64,000 bases of DNA from Rosistilla ulvae (GTDB taxonomy: Bacteria > Planctomycetota > Planctomycetia > Pirellulales > Pirellulaceae): NCBI RefSeq assembly GCF_007741475.1, contig NZ_CP036261.1, positions 3,411,798-3,475,797 on the forward strand, written 5' to 3'. Below are positions 53,935 through 61,823 of the stretch, piece after piece (within the stretch, counting starts at the first letter, position 1; every line of letters begins with the position of its first letter). The notes beneath the pieces were generated by a model, which worked only from the letters and a program-made list of their open reading frames with translations, had not been told where the DNA came from and did not search any database. The translations under genes and the position numbers were made by a program.

Positions 53935-55425
53935 TCAGAAGCTGAATTGCATCTGGGTGCGAAACAGCCAACCGCGATCGCCGGGATTGACGTCCAGCGC
54001 CGACGAACTGATCGGAGCGCCATCGAGCCGGGTGACGTCGGTGACCAACTTGGCTCGATTGCCGCGCAGATACCACGCCAATCCTGCCCCGACCTCGTCG
54101 GTACTCTGGTCGCTTGCCCCAAGCGTCCCCGAGTCGCCGTCGACTCGGGACCAACGGGTCAGCACCTGCAGCTTCTCTGGGACGACAAAATATCCCACTT
54201 GAAACCAAAATCCATGGTCTAGCAAGCTTGGGAGCGCCGCCCCCTCGAAATCGCTCAGGTTGCGAAAGTAGTATTCCATCGTTGTCGACCAACCGCGCCA
54301 TTTGAACGAGGTATCGACGGCGAACTGTGCAACGTGATAGCTGTCGACCGCGACTGGAAGGATCGAGGCGAAGGTCTGTCCCGAATCGACGACGCGCGGC
54401 GTGTTGAATTCCGTCGATCCGTTGCGGCTGATCGTCGTGCCAGCAAAGGCGCATCCGACCCGCATCGCCAGTCGATCGTGCGATTCGAAATCGGCCAGTT
54501 GGGAACTGCCCCAGTCGCCGATCGGATAGCCTTGCAGCCGAATCGAGTAGGCGAAGTTGTCGTCCAGGTTGCCGCTGCTGCCCGTCTCCGCACCGCCGGT
54601 GACAAACCCGTTGAAGATCGCCGTTTCCCATTCGATCGGAATCGCAGTGTGCTTCGATTGTCCAAACAGCCCGATGGCGAGACTGCGGTTGACGTCGAAA
54701 TAAGTGCTTGCGACCGACCGATCGCTAAACTCAAACTCTTTACCCGACAGCCAGCGTGCCATGGTGAATGGCATCTTGTATTTGCCAGCACGGAAACCAA
54801 ACGTCCCCTTCTCGAATCCAAACTGCGCATGCCCGATGTCGTAGTTGAGGTAGAAGTCGAGCAGACGCATGTTGTCGCCACTGCTGCTGCGGCCGTCGAA
54901 CTGCGTGAAATAGTTCAGGTCGGGGAGGAACGCGTTGCCCGACAGTATCAGCCGCGCCCGCTTCATTTGGAACTGATTCAGATCGGTATTGGGGAGAGCG
55001 ACGTCCGACGCGGTATGACGCAGCTGGCCCCATCCGTTGACCTTCAATCGAAACGGAAACGCATCGGTCTCCAGATTGCGTTCTCGTAGGCTGGCGAGCA
55101 CAAATCCATCGTCGTAACCGACGCGGATGGTGTCCGAAAAGCGACGCAATTCGGCCGACGCGACGGCGCCGTCTCCGGGCGTCCAGGGCGAACGCGGGTC
55201 GCCGATGTCGCAGACCTGATCCGCCGCGGGGCTCGACCGATCGGCAGCCGCGTCGTAGCTGGCGGGGGCTACCGCGTTGCTAGCGATCATCGATTCCTGA
55301 GCGAACGCGGGAACGCTCCCCAGCGAAACGATCAGCGCGACATTGATTGCGATTGCGGTAAGGAAGCGCACATCCGGATCCAGAGTCAGAAGTGGTCGAT
55401 ACGGGACAATACTATCCATCGGCAT
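53935..55425 (-). CDS. Outer membrane porin, OprO/OprP family (phosphate-selective type)
   Basis: A 496-residue outer membrane beta-barrel protein. A signal peptide ends at VPAFAQES. The barrel starts at GYDDGFVLASLRERNLETDA and shows the FDGRSSSGDNMRLLDFYLNY and FGFEKGTFGFRAGKYKMPFT stretches that define the family (PF07396), with strands ending in Phe at the C-terminus (TQMQFSF). This places it in the outer membrane. Phosphate selectivity depends on residues that cannot be judged here. Planctomycetes encode many of these porins, and no pho box was seen upstream. Confidence 0.9.
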   Translation of the reverse strand: MPMDSIVPYRPLLTLDPDVRFLTAIAINVALIVSLGSVPAFAQESMIASNAVAPASYDAAADRSSPAADQVCDIGDPRSPWTPGDGAVASAELRRFSDTIRVGYDDGFVLASLRERNLETDAFPFRLKVNGWGQLRHTASDVALPNTDLNQFQMKRARLILSGNAFLPDLNYFTQFDGRSSSGDNMRLLDFYLNYDIGHAQFGFEKGTFGFRAGKYKMPFTMARWLSGKEFEFSDRSVASTYFDVNRSLAIGLFGQSKHTAIPIEWETAIFNGFVTGGAETGSSGNLDDNFAYSIRLQGYPIGDWGSSQLADFESHDRLAMRVGCAFAGTTISRNGSTEFNTPRVVDSGQTFASILPVAVDSYHVAQFAVDTSFKWRGWSTTMEYYFRNLSDFEGAALPSLLDHGFWFQVGYFVVPEKLQVLTRWSRVDGDSGTLGASDQSTDEVGAGLAWYLRGNRAKLVTDVTRLDGAPISSSALDVNPGDRGWLFRTQMQFSF

Positions 55426-55712
55426 CCACCGTTAGATCCCGCACGATTGGCATCAGTGTCGGGACTGGTCCGACTGGGTAAACCGTACGGAGTGTTGCCC
55501 AGGCGGTTCGTCCGGACTCTCACAACCGGAAAACTTTGGGGGACCATTCCATTTTGCGTCCCTTGCCAACCGATCTGATATTCCGTGTGACTGTTCGTAA
55601 ACGTAGCCCCCGTTGGACGCAGGTTTTTGCGTCGGCTGCTCCGTTTGCTTGAGGTCCCGCAATCGAACATGGAGGTTTCGGTTATCGCGATTCTCCATAT
55701 ATAAAGTCGGTT

Positions 55713-57668
55713 GTGCGCAAGCGTCTGATTCCAAACCTGTTATGCCATGCCGTTCTGCTGGTCGCGATCACCGGCTGTGGATGCATGCGCTCCGACCGGT
55801 TGCAATCGCCGACGCTCGTTAAGCCATCTTTGGCTGGGTGTTGGCACGACGGATGGCTTGGTCTGGGATCGCTGATCGCGGGCCAGGGAAACATCGACGA
55901 CTTTGAGCGTTACCGCTTACAGGCTTCGCTGCATCCAACGGCAGAGTCGTCGACCGCGTTGGGCGAAAGAGCGTATGCTGTTGCGGAACGACTGCATGGC
56001 CGGTGCGACCACCGCGCCGTCGACTACTGGGCGCAGACGATCGCCTGGCTCGATGATGGCCAGCGGCGTTGTGGGCTCCGCGGCGGGAAGGAGACCAGCG
56101 ATCGAATCGCTCGCGTCCGACACAGTGCACTGATTCGGATCCTTTCCTGTGGCCAGAAGTACGGCCGCCTGGACCCCGCATCGCACCTGACGATACACAC
56201 CAACGCGGGGCCGATTCAGGTTCCCATCGTTCACCATGGTTTCCCTTGGCGGCAGAGCGACTTTCAACGCCTGATGGTCTTTGAGTCGCCCGCCTCTGCG
56301 CTCGGCAACGTCTGCGGACGCGGCGTCCCCTTGATCGTCTTCACCTCGAAAACAACGGGCCAGCAAGCAACGAATGGCTGCGGTGAGGCCTGCGATGCGT
56401 GTTGCACCGTCGATCCGGCAACGAACAACCGCTGCCAAAGATTCTTGGATTCGCGGTTGCCGTTTGCCGCAACGGCGCTGTTGGATCTGCCGGTTTCGCT
56501 ATTTCAAGGCGCAGCGACGAGAGCCGGCCTGGAAACCGATCGATTCAGGGCCGCAACGATGCGGTTGGTCAATCCATTGGGGGGCGACCTTCCGGAGCCC
56601 TGCGATGGAATTGCCAAGAGTCCCGCGATGCCGCTCTACTACGCGCGTCAGAACAGTCAGTACAGCCCGGTCGTCGCCTTTATGGGAGGCGACAACGGTG
56701 TCGATCGGCCCGAACTGAAGTTCCTCGAACCGTACCAACCCGACAAGATTCCATTGCTGCTGGTGCACGGGCTGCTCTCGAATCCCGCCACGTTCTTGGA
56801 AGTCGCCGACGCCGTGCGCGCCGATCCGGTGCTCAGCAGACGGTATCAAATCTGGGTCTTTCGCTATCCCACCGGGGATGACTTTTTTGAATCGACCGCC
56901 ATCTTGCGGGAACAACTTGCTGCCGCGTTTGCATGCCACCCCGACGGGCCCAATCAACAAAATCCGCGACACCGCGCCGTGATCGTGGGGCACAGTCTAG
57001 GCGGGTTGGTGGCGAAACTGCAGGTCACCGACAGTGGCGATCGGTTGTGGCGTTCGATCGCCAACGGGCCATTGGAACAGATGCGAGCGTCGCCCCAAGA
57101 AATCGCTGGCTTCAGGCGCTCCTTCTTTTTCAAGGCCAGCCCAAATATCGGACGCGTCGTCTACATCGCCACGCCACATCGCGGCTCTCCGTGGGCAGCC
57201 AGGTGTATCGGTCGGATCGGATCCTCTTTGGCCGGGTTCCGTTCCGATGACAAGCGGAAATTTCAGAACCTCGTCGCCGCCAATCCAGGTCTCTTCTCCG
57301 GAGCGTTCACCGATTCATTGCCATCGAGTGTCGATCTGCTGCGGCCGAGCAGTCGATTGTTGCAAGCCCTCGCCGCGACGCCATCATCACCGCGCATCGA
57401 TGTCCACTCGATTATCGGAGATTGTTTTCCGCTGCCACGATCGGGACCATCGGACACCGTGGTCCCCGTTTCCAGCGCCTATCGAAAAGAAGCAGTATCG
57501 ACAGCGTATATCGACGCAACCCATACATCGATTCTCCGCTCCAACGACGCGCAACAAGCCCTGCTGGAAATCTTGAGATTACACATCGCGGAATCAGCGT
57601 CCGCCGGTTGTGACTGTAGGGCCGAGGATCCGACAACACGCCTACTAGCCCCAATCGCATCGAACTGA
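55713..57668 (+). CDS. Lipoprotein alpha/beta hydrolase
   Basis: A 651-residue protein starting with GTG at 55,713. The lipoprotein signal is LLCHAVLLVAITGCGCM. The C-terminal half is an alpha/beta hydrolase like triacylglycerol lipases or PGAP1-type proteins: IPLLLVHGLLSNPATFLEVA holds the oxyanion region, VIVGHSLGGLVAKLQV the nucleophile Ser, and RVVYIATPHRGSPWA a conserved loop. The catalytic His is probably in TAYIDATHTSILRS near the end. The first 300 residues have no clear match and contain a Cys-rich stretch (GCGEACDACCTVDPATNNRC). It is expected to be an envelope lipid hydrolase of unknown substrate. Confidence 0.85.
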   Translation: MRKRLIPNLLCHAVLLVAITGCGCMRSDRLQSPTLVKPSLAGCWHDGWLGLGSLIAGQGNIDDFERYRLQASLHPTAESSTALGERAYAVAERLHGRCDHRAVDYWAQTIAWLDDGQRRCGLRGGKETSDRIARVRHSALIRILSCGQKYGRLDPASHLTIHTNAGPIQVPIVHHGFPWRQSDFQRLMVFESPASALGNVCGRGVPLIVFTSKTTGQQATNGCGEACDACCTVDPATNNRCQRFLDSRLPFAATALLDLPVSLFQGAATRAGLETDRFRAATMRLVNPLGGDLPEPCDGIAKSPAMPLYYARQNSQYSPVVAFMGGDNGVDRPELKFLEPYQPDKIPLLLVHGLLSNPATFLEVADAVRADPVLSRRYQIWVFRYPTGDDFFESTAILREQLAAAFACHPDGPNQQNPRHRAVIVGHSLGGLVAKLQVTDSGDRLWRSIANGPLEQMRASPQEIAGFRRSFFFKASPNIGRVVYIATPHRGSPWAARCIGRIGSSLAGFRSDDKRKFQNLVAANPGLFSGAFTDSLPSSVDLLRPSSRLLQALAATPSSPRIDVHSIIGDCFPLPRSGPSDTVVPVSSAYRKEAVSTAYIDATHTSILRSNDAQQALLEILRLHIAESASAGCDCRAEDPTTRLLAPIASN

Positions 57669-57701
57669 CGACGACGGTTGCCTTCACCAACGACCAAGTC
57701 G

Positions 57702-57720
57702 CGTTGGCATGAAGCCAACG
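57702..57720. repeat. Short perfect hairpin CGTTGGC/GCCAACG
   Basis: Seven-base arms around ATGAA, 34 bases after the hydrolase stop. There is no T run. Confidence 0.6.
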
Positions 57721-57726
57721 TCAACG

Positions 57727-58018
57727 CGAAGCGCACCCGGCGTTTCCGCACGAGCCGTTTGATTTGATCTTGCTAGATGTCCAGATGCCGACCATGGATG
57801 GCTTGGAAGCGACAGCGGCGATCCGCGCCGCCGAACAACCTCCGGCGCGGATCCCGATCATCGCGATGACAGCATCGGCGATGAAAGGAGATCGCCAGCG
57901 CTGCCTCGACGCCGGCATGGACGACTATCTATCGAAACCGATCGAAGCTCAACAGCTCTACAATCGGCTCGCCACGCTCTCCGCAAAGCTCGCCTCCGCC
58001 CCACCCCAAGCCCGCTAA
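57727..58018 (+). pseudogene. Response regulator receiver domain remnant (5' part missing)
   Basis: The frame encodes [20 protein letters not shown], which contains the phospho-acceptor Asp, then [20 protein letters not shown] with the conserved Thr/Ser and [10 protein letters not shown] with the conserved Lys. About 50 N-terminal residues, including the acidic pair of the active site, are absent, and no start codon or ribosome-binding site precedes it. An in-frame stop stands upstream. It resembles the last domain of a hybrid histidine kinase. It borders the CRISPR-Cas operon and may mark the scar of an insertion. Confidence 0.75.
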
Positions 58019-58314
58019 CCCGCCGACGCTGCTCTGCTTCAATCCAACCGCGACGGCATCCACCTTCGACGAATTAAAGTCCCGTTTAAAAAGCAGAGTC
58101 CGACGATGGACAATCGCTGCAACATCCCGCTTGTGGCGACAAAGTGGCGCATCTTCGCGACAAGTTGTAGACACCGTTTAAGCAGTAGATTAGCCCTAAG
58201 CGCAACATCCGGAAAACGGTCATTTCGGCACTTGGTTTTGACCAAAGGTGTCACTCTGTCGGGTATCCTGGCGAGTTCAACAAACGCGAGGGAACCGCTG
58301 GGCGACAGAATTTG
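58019..58314. other. Intergenic region upstream of the cas operon
   Basis: These 296 bases hold an 8-base inverted pair, CTCTGCTT near 58,032 and AAGCAGAG near 58,098. No gene and no CRISPR repeat were found. It should contain the cas promoter. Confidence 0.5.
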
Positions 58315-58512
58315 ATGAAACATTACGCGCATACGCTTCCAGGCAATACCGACAAGGAAAACTGGGAACCGCTGGCTGAACACGAACAACGTGTAGTGCG
58401 CGTTGTTTTCAGGCGTCTCAGGAGTAGCAGGAATGTTTTGGGGGCACAGTCGCAATGGTCGTGGCCATGGTGTGCCAGAAGCGTTGGCGGATCATATTCG
58501 CCGCGTCGATGA
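58315..58512 (+). pseudogene. 5' remnant of a second cas3 gene
   Basis: The frame starts MKHYAHTLPGNTDKENWEPL and continues AEHEQRVVRVV, which is the standard start of a Cas3 HD domain (a His near YAH and the HxxxV helix). After about 30 residues the similarity ends near 58,405 and the frame reads out-of-frame sequence of the intact cas3 until it stops. The intact cas3 starts at 58,433 with its own, different HD start. So the operon carries two cas3 beginnings in tandem. Either a cas3 was replaced by recombination or a partial duplication occurred. Confidence 0.75.
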
Positions 58513-60820
58513 CTTCGCCAGGAAGTTTTCCGAGCCGTTGGATCTGTCAGCGGCTGCTAGTATTTCGGCGTTGATGCATGATCTTGGCAAGTACTCCGAT
58601 CGGTTCAACAACTATGTGCAGGGCCGGTCGGGCTGTTCCTCGCCAGATCACTGGTCAGCGGGAGCGAGGCTCGTAATCTCTGCGTTAGGGGGACACAATG
58701 AGCAGCGTCTTCATCTGTTGGACGCGATTCGCTTGGCCATCGAGTCGCATCACAGTCAGCTTTCGACGCTCTCGTACCCACGCGAATCTGCACGCAGGTT
58801 GGACGAATATTTTGCAAGTAAATCGCGGCTGAAATGCGATGAGTTCGCAATCTTGATGGATCGTTGGCGCAAAGATGGGTTTCAGTTGCCGGGCCTCGGA
58901 GATGAAAGGCTTGCGTCGGCTGACGCGGCCGCGATGCTGGAGTCGCGGTTGCTGTACTCCTGTTTGGTTGATGCGGATTTCCTTGCGACTGAAGGACACT
59001 TCAGCGGTGACGTCGCCATTCCATATCAACCTCGTAGCCTTGCTCCAGAGTTTGATTTCGGTGCAGCTGCGGATCACCTTGAATCCATCATGTCGAGCCT
59101 GCCGCAGTCGCAACCCGAGATGCAATGGGTGCGTGATCATGTGGGCGTTCAGTGCCGAGAGCGAGCGTTGGACGCGCCGGGCCTATTTACGCTGACGGCG
59201 CCGACCGGTTCAGGAAAAACACTGGCCATGCTTCTGTTCGCATTTCGGCATGCCCAAAAGCATGGGCACCGTCGCATTGTGTTCGTGATGCCGTTTCTCA
59301 CTATCGTCAGCCAAACGGCTCAAGTCATTCATTCCGCTCTTTCCTCGCTCCCCGGTTTTGATCCGTCTTGGGTGTTGGAGGATCACAGTCTCGCTGGCCG
59401 CAATGTCGATGGTTCAGCTGATTCAGAGAATCCTGAGGAGATGGAACTCGTTCGAGAGCAACGACTCGAAGCCGACAATTGGGACGCACCTATCATACTG
59501 ACTTCGTCGGTTAAGTGCTTGGAGTCATTGCATGCGAACCGCCCTTCCGTCTGTCGAAAATTGCACAGGCTTGCCAAGAGCGTTTTGATTTTTGACGAAG
59601 TGCAAACGCTTCCACCTAAGCTGGCGTCTCTCACGCTGGCGACCTTAACACACTTGTCGCAGCGTTTTGGATCCACCGTGCTGTTTGCGACCGCGACGCA
59701 GCCCGCATTTGAGATGCTCGAATCGGAGGATCGTCCTCCGCTACCTAATCTGCGTTCGCCCAGCCAGCTAAGTGGCAATCCGTGGGCACCCACGGAAATT
59801 CTTCCTGAACATGACAGGCTGTTCCAAGCTACGGCTGGGCGAGTGAAGGTGAAGTGGTGGCTGGATGAAGAGTTGCCACTGGGCGAAGTCGCATCGCAGA
59901 TTGCTAAGTCAGATCGGTCGAGCCTGGCGATCGTAAACCTAAAGCGCCATGCCACGCAGCTATTCCACGAGATCGGGGAACATCGTTGCGAGGTCTATCA
60001 TTTGTCGACTTCGATGTGTGCCGAGCATCGAGATCAAACGCTTGAAGTGGTGAGAAACCGGTTGGCTGAAGAGAGGCCCGTGAAGTTGGTCAGTACGCAA
60101 TGCATCGAGGCTGGCGTTGATTTCCCGAAGCGTTCGTTCGAGGGCGGGTGGCGCAGCATGGCCCCACTTCCGTCGATTGCTCAAGCGGCAGGAAGGATCA
60201 ATAGGTCGTTTGAATACGCAGCGGCCTCCGTGTTGAACGTGTTTCGGCCGAGTGTGGAGGGCGCCCACTATCCACCCGGATATGGAGCTGGCATTGCTGC
60301 GCTGCAGACGCTTCTGACTAGCCTCAGGGAGGAAGGCATCCATCCCGACGAAACCGAGCTCATCTCTTCGCCGGAGCTAATGCAACGATACTATGCGATC
60401 CTTTATGGGCTGACCGATGAGGCGGCGATGACAGACAAGCTTTTGGCCGCAGTGGAAGGGCTCGACTTCGAGGGTGTTCGCAGTGAATACCGGCTTATCG
60501 GTTGCGAACAGCGCAACATCTTAGTGGCGTACAACAAAGCGTCGCAGCGGCACCTGCTTGATTGGCACGCGCGGCCGAACCAGCAGCGAGGTTGGACGCG
60601 GGACTGGATGCGAGCAGCCCGGCCGTACACCGTGACCGTCTATGAGTTTGAATTCGAGAAACTCGCTGCTGCAGGGTGTCTGTTTCCGATCCCGTTTGGC
60701 GCCGAGGAACATCTGGTCCCGGAGGAGTGCAGGTGGTGGGCTCTTCCAGAAGACGCAGGCTACTACGACCCCAACGTCGGGCTAGAGGTCCCACAGGAAG
60801 ATGGACTGCTGGAAGTGTGA
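58433..60820 (+). CDS. cas3: CRISPR-associated helicase-nuclease Cas3 (type I-C)
   Basis: About 795 residues. Cas3 is recruited by Cascade to a target and degrades it with its HD nuclease and SF2 helicase. The HD domain shows His residues at HIRRVDD, the HD pair in SALMHDLGKYSDRF, DHWSAGARL and ESHHSQL. The helicase has Walker A TAPTGSGKTLAM near residue 257, the Walker B box IFDEVQTLPPK near 387, LFATATQPAF, and motif VI QAAGRINRS near 584. The C-terminus (EECRWWALPEDAGYYDPNVG) matches I-C proteins. AGGAG stands eight bases before the ATG. The start is separate from the remnant upstream. Confidence 0.95.
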   Translation: MFWGHSRNGRGHGVPEALADHIRRVDDFARKFSEPLDLSAAASISALMHDLGKYSDRFNNYVQGRSGCSSPDHWSAGARLVISALGGHNEQRLHLLDAIRLAIESHHSQLSTLSYPRESARRLDEYFASKSRLKCDEFAILMDRWRKDGFQLPGLGDERLASADAAAMLESRLLYSCLVDADFLATEGHFSGDVAIPYQPRSLAPEFDFGAAADHLESIMSSLPQSQPEMQWVRDHVGVQCRERALDAPGLFTLTAPTGSGKTLAMLLFAFRHAQKHGHRRIVFVMPFLTIVSQTAQVIHSALSSLPGFDPSWVLEDHSLAGRNVDGSADSENPEEMELVREQRLEADNWDAPIILTSSVKCLESLHANRPSVCRKLHRLAKSVLIFDEVQTLPPKLASLTLATLTHLSQRFGSTVLFATATQPAFEMLESEDRPPLPNLRSPSQLSGNPWAPTEILPEHDRLFQATAGRVKVKWWLDEELPLGEVASQIAKSDRSSLAIVNLKRHATQLFHEIGEHRCEVYHLSTSMCAEHRDQTLEVVRNRLAEERPVKLVSTQCIEAGVDFPKRSFEGGWRSMAPLPSIAQAAGRINRSFEYAAASVLNVFRPSVEGAHYPPGYGAGIAALQTLLTSLREEGIHPDETELISSPELMQRYYAILYGLTDEAAMTDKLLAAVEGLDFEGVRSEYRLIGCEQRNILVAYNKASQRHLLDWHARPNQQRGWTRDWMRAARPYTVTVYEFEFEKLAAAGCLFPIPFGAEEHLVPEECRWWALPEDAGYYDPNVGLEVPQEDGLLEV

Positions 60821-60825
60821 AAAGT

Positions 60826-60907
60826 GCACGGCGCCGAAGCGCCGTGCGGTGCATCAAAAAGTGAAGCTGCGTGATAACTGAGTTTCAATCCACGCATCGA
60901 TCACGAC
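60826..60907 (-). ncRNA. Candidate crRNA-like element: solitary I-C repeat, 34-base stretch, hairpin
   Basis: On the minus strand, 60,907-60,882 carries a 26-base sequence with the GTCG start and GCGTGGATTGAAAC end of type I-C repeats, with the middle shortened. Next are 34 bases (60,881-60,848), which is spacer-sized, then a stem GCACGGCGC closed by TTCG with a following ACTTTTC. The last part could terminate transcription. It points against the cas operon. The promoter was not found. It could be a relict repeat, a regulatory crRNA-like RNA or a toxin-guarding RNA like CreA. Confidence 0.5.
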
Positions 60908-60997
60908 GCTACCGAGACGGGACAACGACGAACAATCTTGACTGCTTGCCTAGGTGTAATTGCCGGTAGAGCCTGAAGTCTTGAGGCAAATTTGTGT

Positions 60998-61029
60998 GTC
61001 ACAGCGGCCAATTTTTTTGTCGCTGTGAC
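60998..61029. promoter_or_regulatory. Perfect 9-base inverted repeat upstream of cas5c
   Basis: GTCACAGCG and CGCTGTGAC are separated by 14 bases that include a run of seven T residues. It stands 74 bases before the likely cas5c ATG. It may be an operator for a dimeric regulator, or a hairpin in the leader. The preceding 90 bases hold nothing recognised. Confidence 0.5.
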
Positions 61030-61103
61030 CTAACGTGTCAATTCGCTCGCTACGATCGACACCACTCGATGAGCTGTTTCTTAAACCAATCCCAGGGGGC
61101 GTC

Positions 61104-61823
61104 ATGATGCCACAAATCCATGTTGTGGAATTCTATGGAGACTTTGGCTGCTTCAGCAGACCGGAGGCCTCGGTCGAACGATTTTCGTATGCCGTACCAC
61201 CTCACAGCGCTGCGAGAAATCTGATGGATTCAATCTACTTTCACCCGCAGTTCCGTTGGGTCGTCCACAAGGCCGAACTTCTGATGGAGCCTCAGTGGGT
61301 TGCGTTGCGACGCAACGAAGTCAAGGAGAAGATAAACCTAAACGCCGTCGGGCGATTCATCGACGGGGAAGGCGTTGAACCGATCCTGGCCGATGGGGAC
61401 AAAGCGTCGACAGGGTCCGATGAAAAGGGGCGTACCCAGCGACAGACGATGGCATTGCGGAACCCTCGGTACCGTTTACACGCCAGCATTGAGCCTTGGC
61501 CCGAGTATCGCAAGATTCAGAAGAAGTACAACGACATTTTTCAACGACGATTGAAGAGCGGGCAGTGTTTTCAACAGCCCTATTTCGGGCAACGAGAGTT
61601 TGTCGCCTACTTTTGTCAGCCAACCGATAAGAAGCCCTTTCCTATGAATCAGGAGCTGGGCTTGATGGTCTATGACACATTTGACCAGAGTCGACCAGGA
61701 TCAAATGAGAGCAGGCCCTCGATCTCTCTGTTTCGAGCGGAGTTGGTTGATGGAGTTCTCGACTATCCCGCTTACGACTCGGAAGCTGTCTTGAGACCTC
61801 ATCGATCGACGGAGGCGAGCTGA
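61104..61823 (+). CDS. cas5c: CRISPR-associated protein Cas5c (type I-C crRNA-processing Cas5)
   Basis: About 239 residues from the ATG at 61,104 (ATG 61,107 is equally good). In type I-C, Cas5 both cuts the pre-crRNA and binds the 5' handle. The family stretch GCFSRPEASVERFSYAVPPH followed by SAARNLMDSIYFHPQFRW, and later ALRRNEVKEKINL and LRNPRYRLHA, is visible. GGGGGCG precedes the start. An upstream in-frame GTG at 61,035 has no ribosome-binding site. The gene overlaps the next as ATGA, so the two are translationally coupled. It lies 283 bp after cas3, a larger gap than usual. Confidence 0.93.
   Translation: MMPQIHVVEFYGDFGCFSRPEASVERFSYAVPPHSAARNLMDSIYFHPQFRWVVHKAELLMEPQWVALRRNEVKEKINLNAVGRFIDGEGVEPILADGDKASTGSDEKGRTQRQTMALRNPRYRLHASIEPWPEYRKIQKKYNDIFQRRLKSGQCFQQPYFGQREFVAYFCQPTDKKPFPMNQELGLMVYDTFDQSRPGSNESRPSISLFRAELVDGVLDYPAYDSEAVLRPHRSTEAS

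Noticed and set aside
60882-60907. A true CRISPR array in the window
   Set aside because: Only one degenerate repeat is present; no second copy is seen at spacer distance, so this is not an array.
60901-61011. A 36-codon minus-strand frame from TTG ending inside the repeat-like sequence, considered as a CreT-like toxin
   Set aside because: No ribosome-binding site and no rare-codon cluster beyond one Arg pair; too weak to call.
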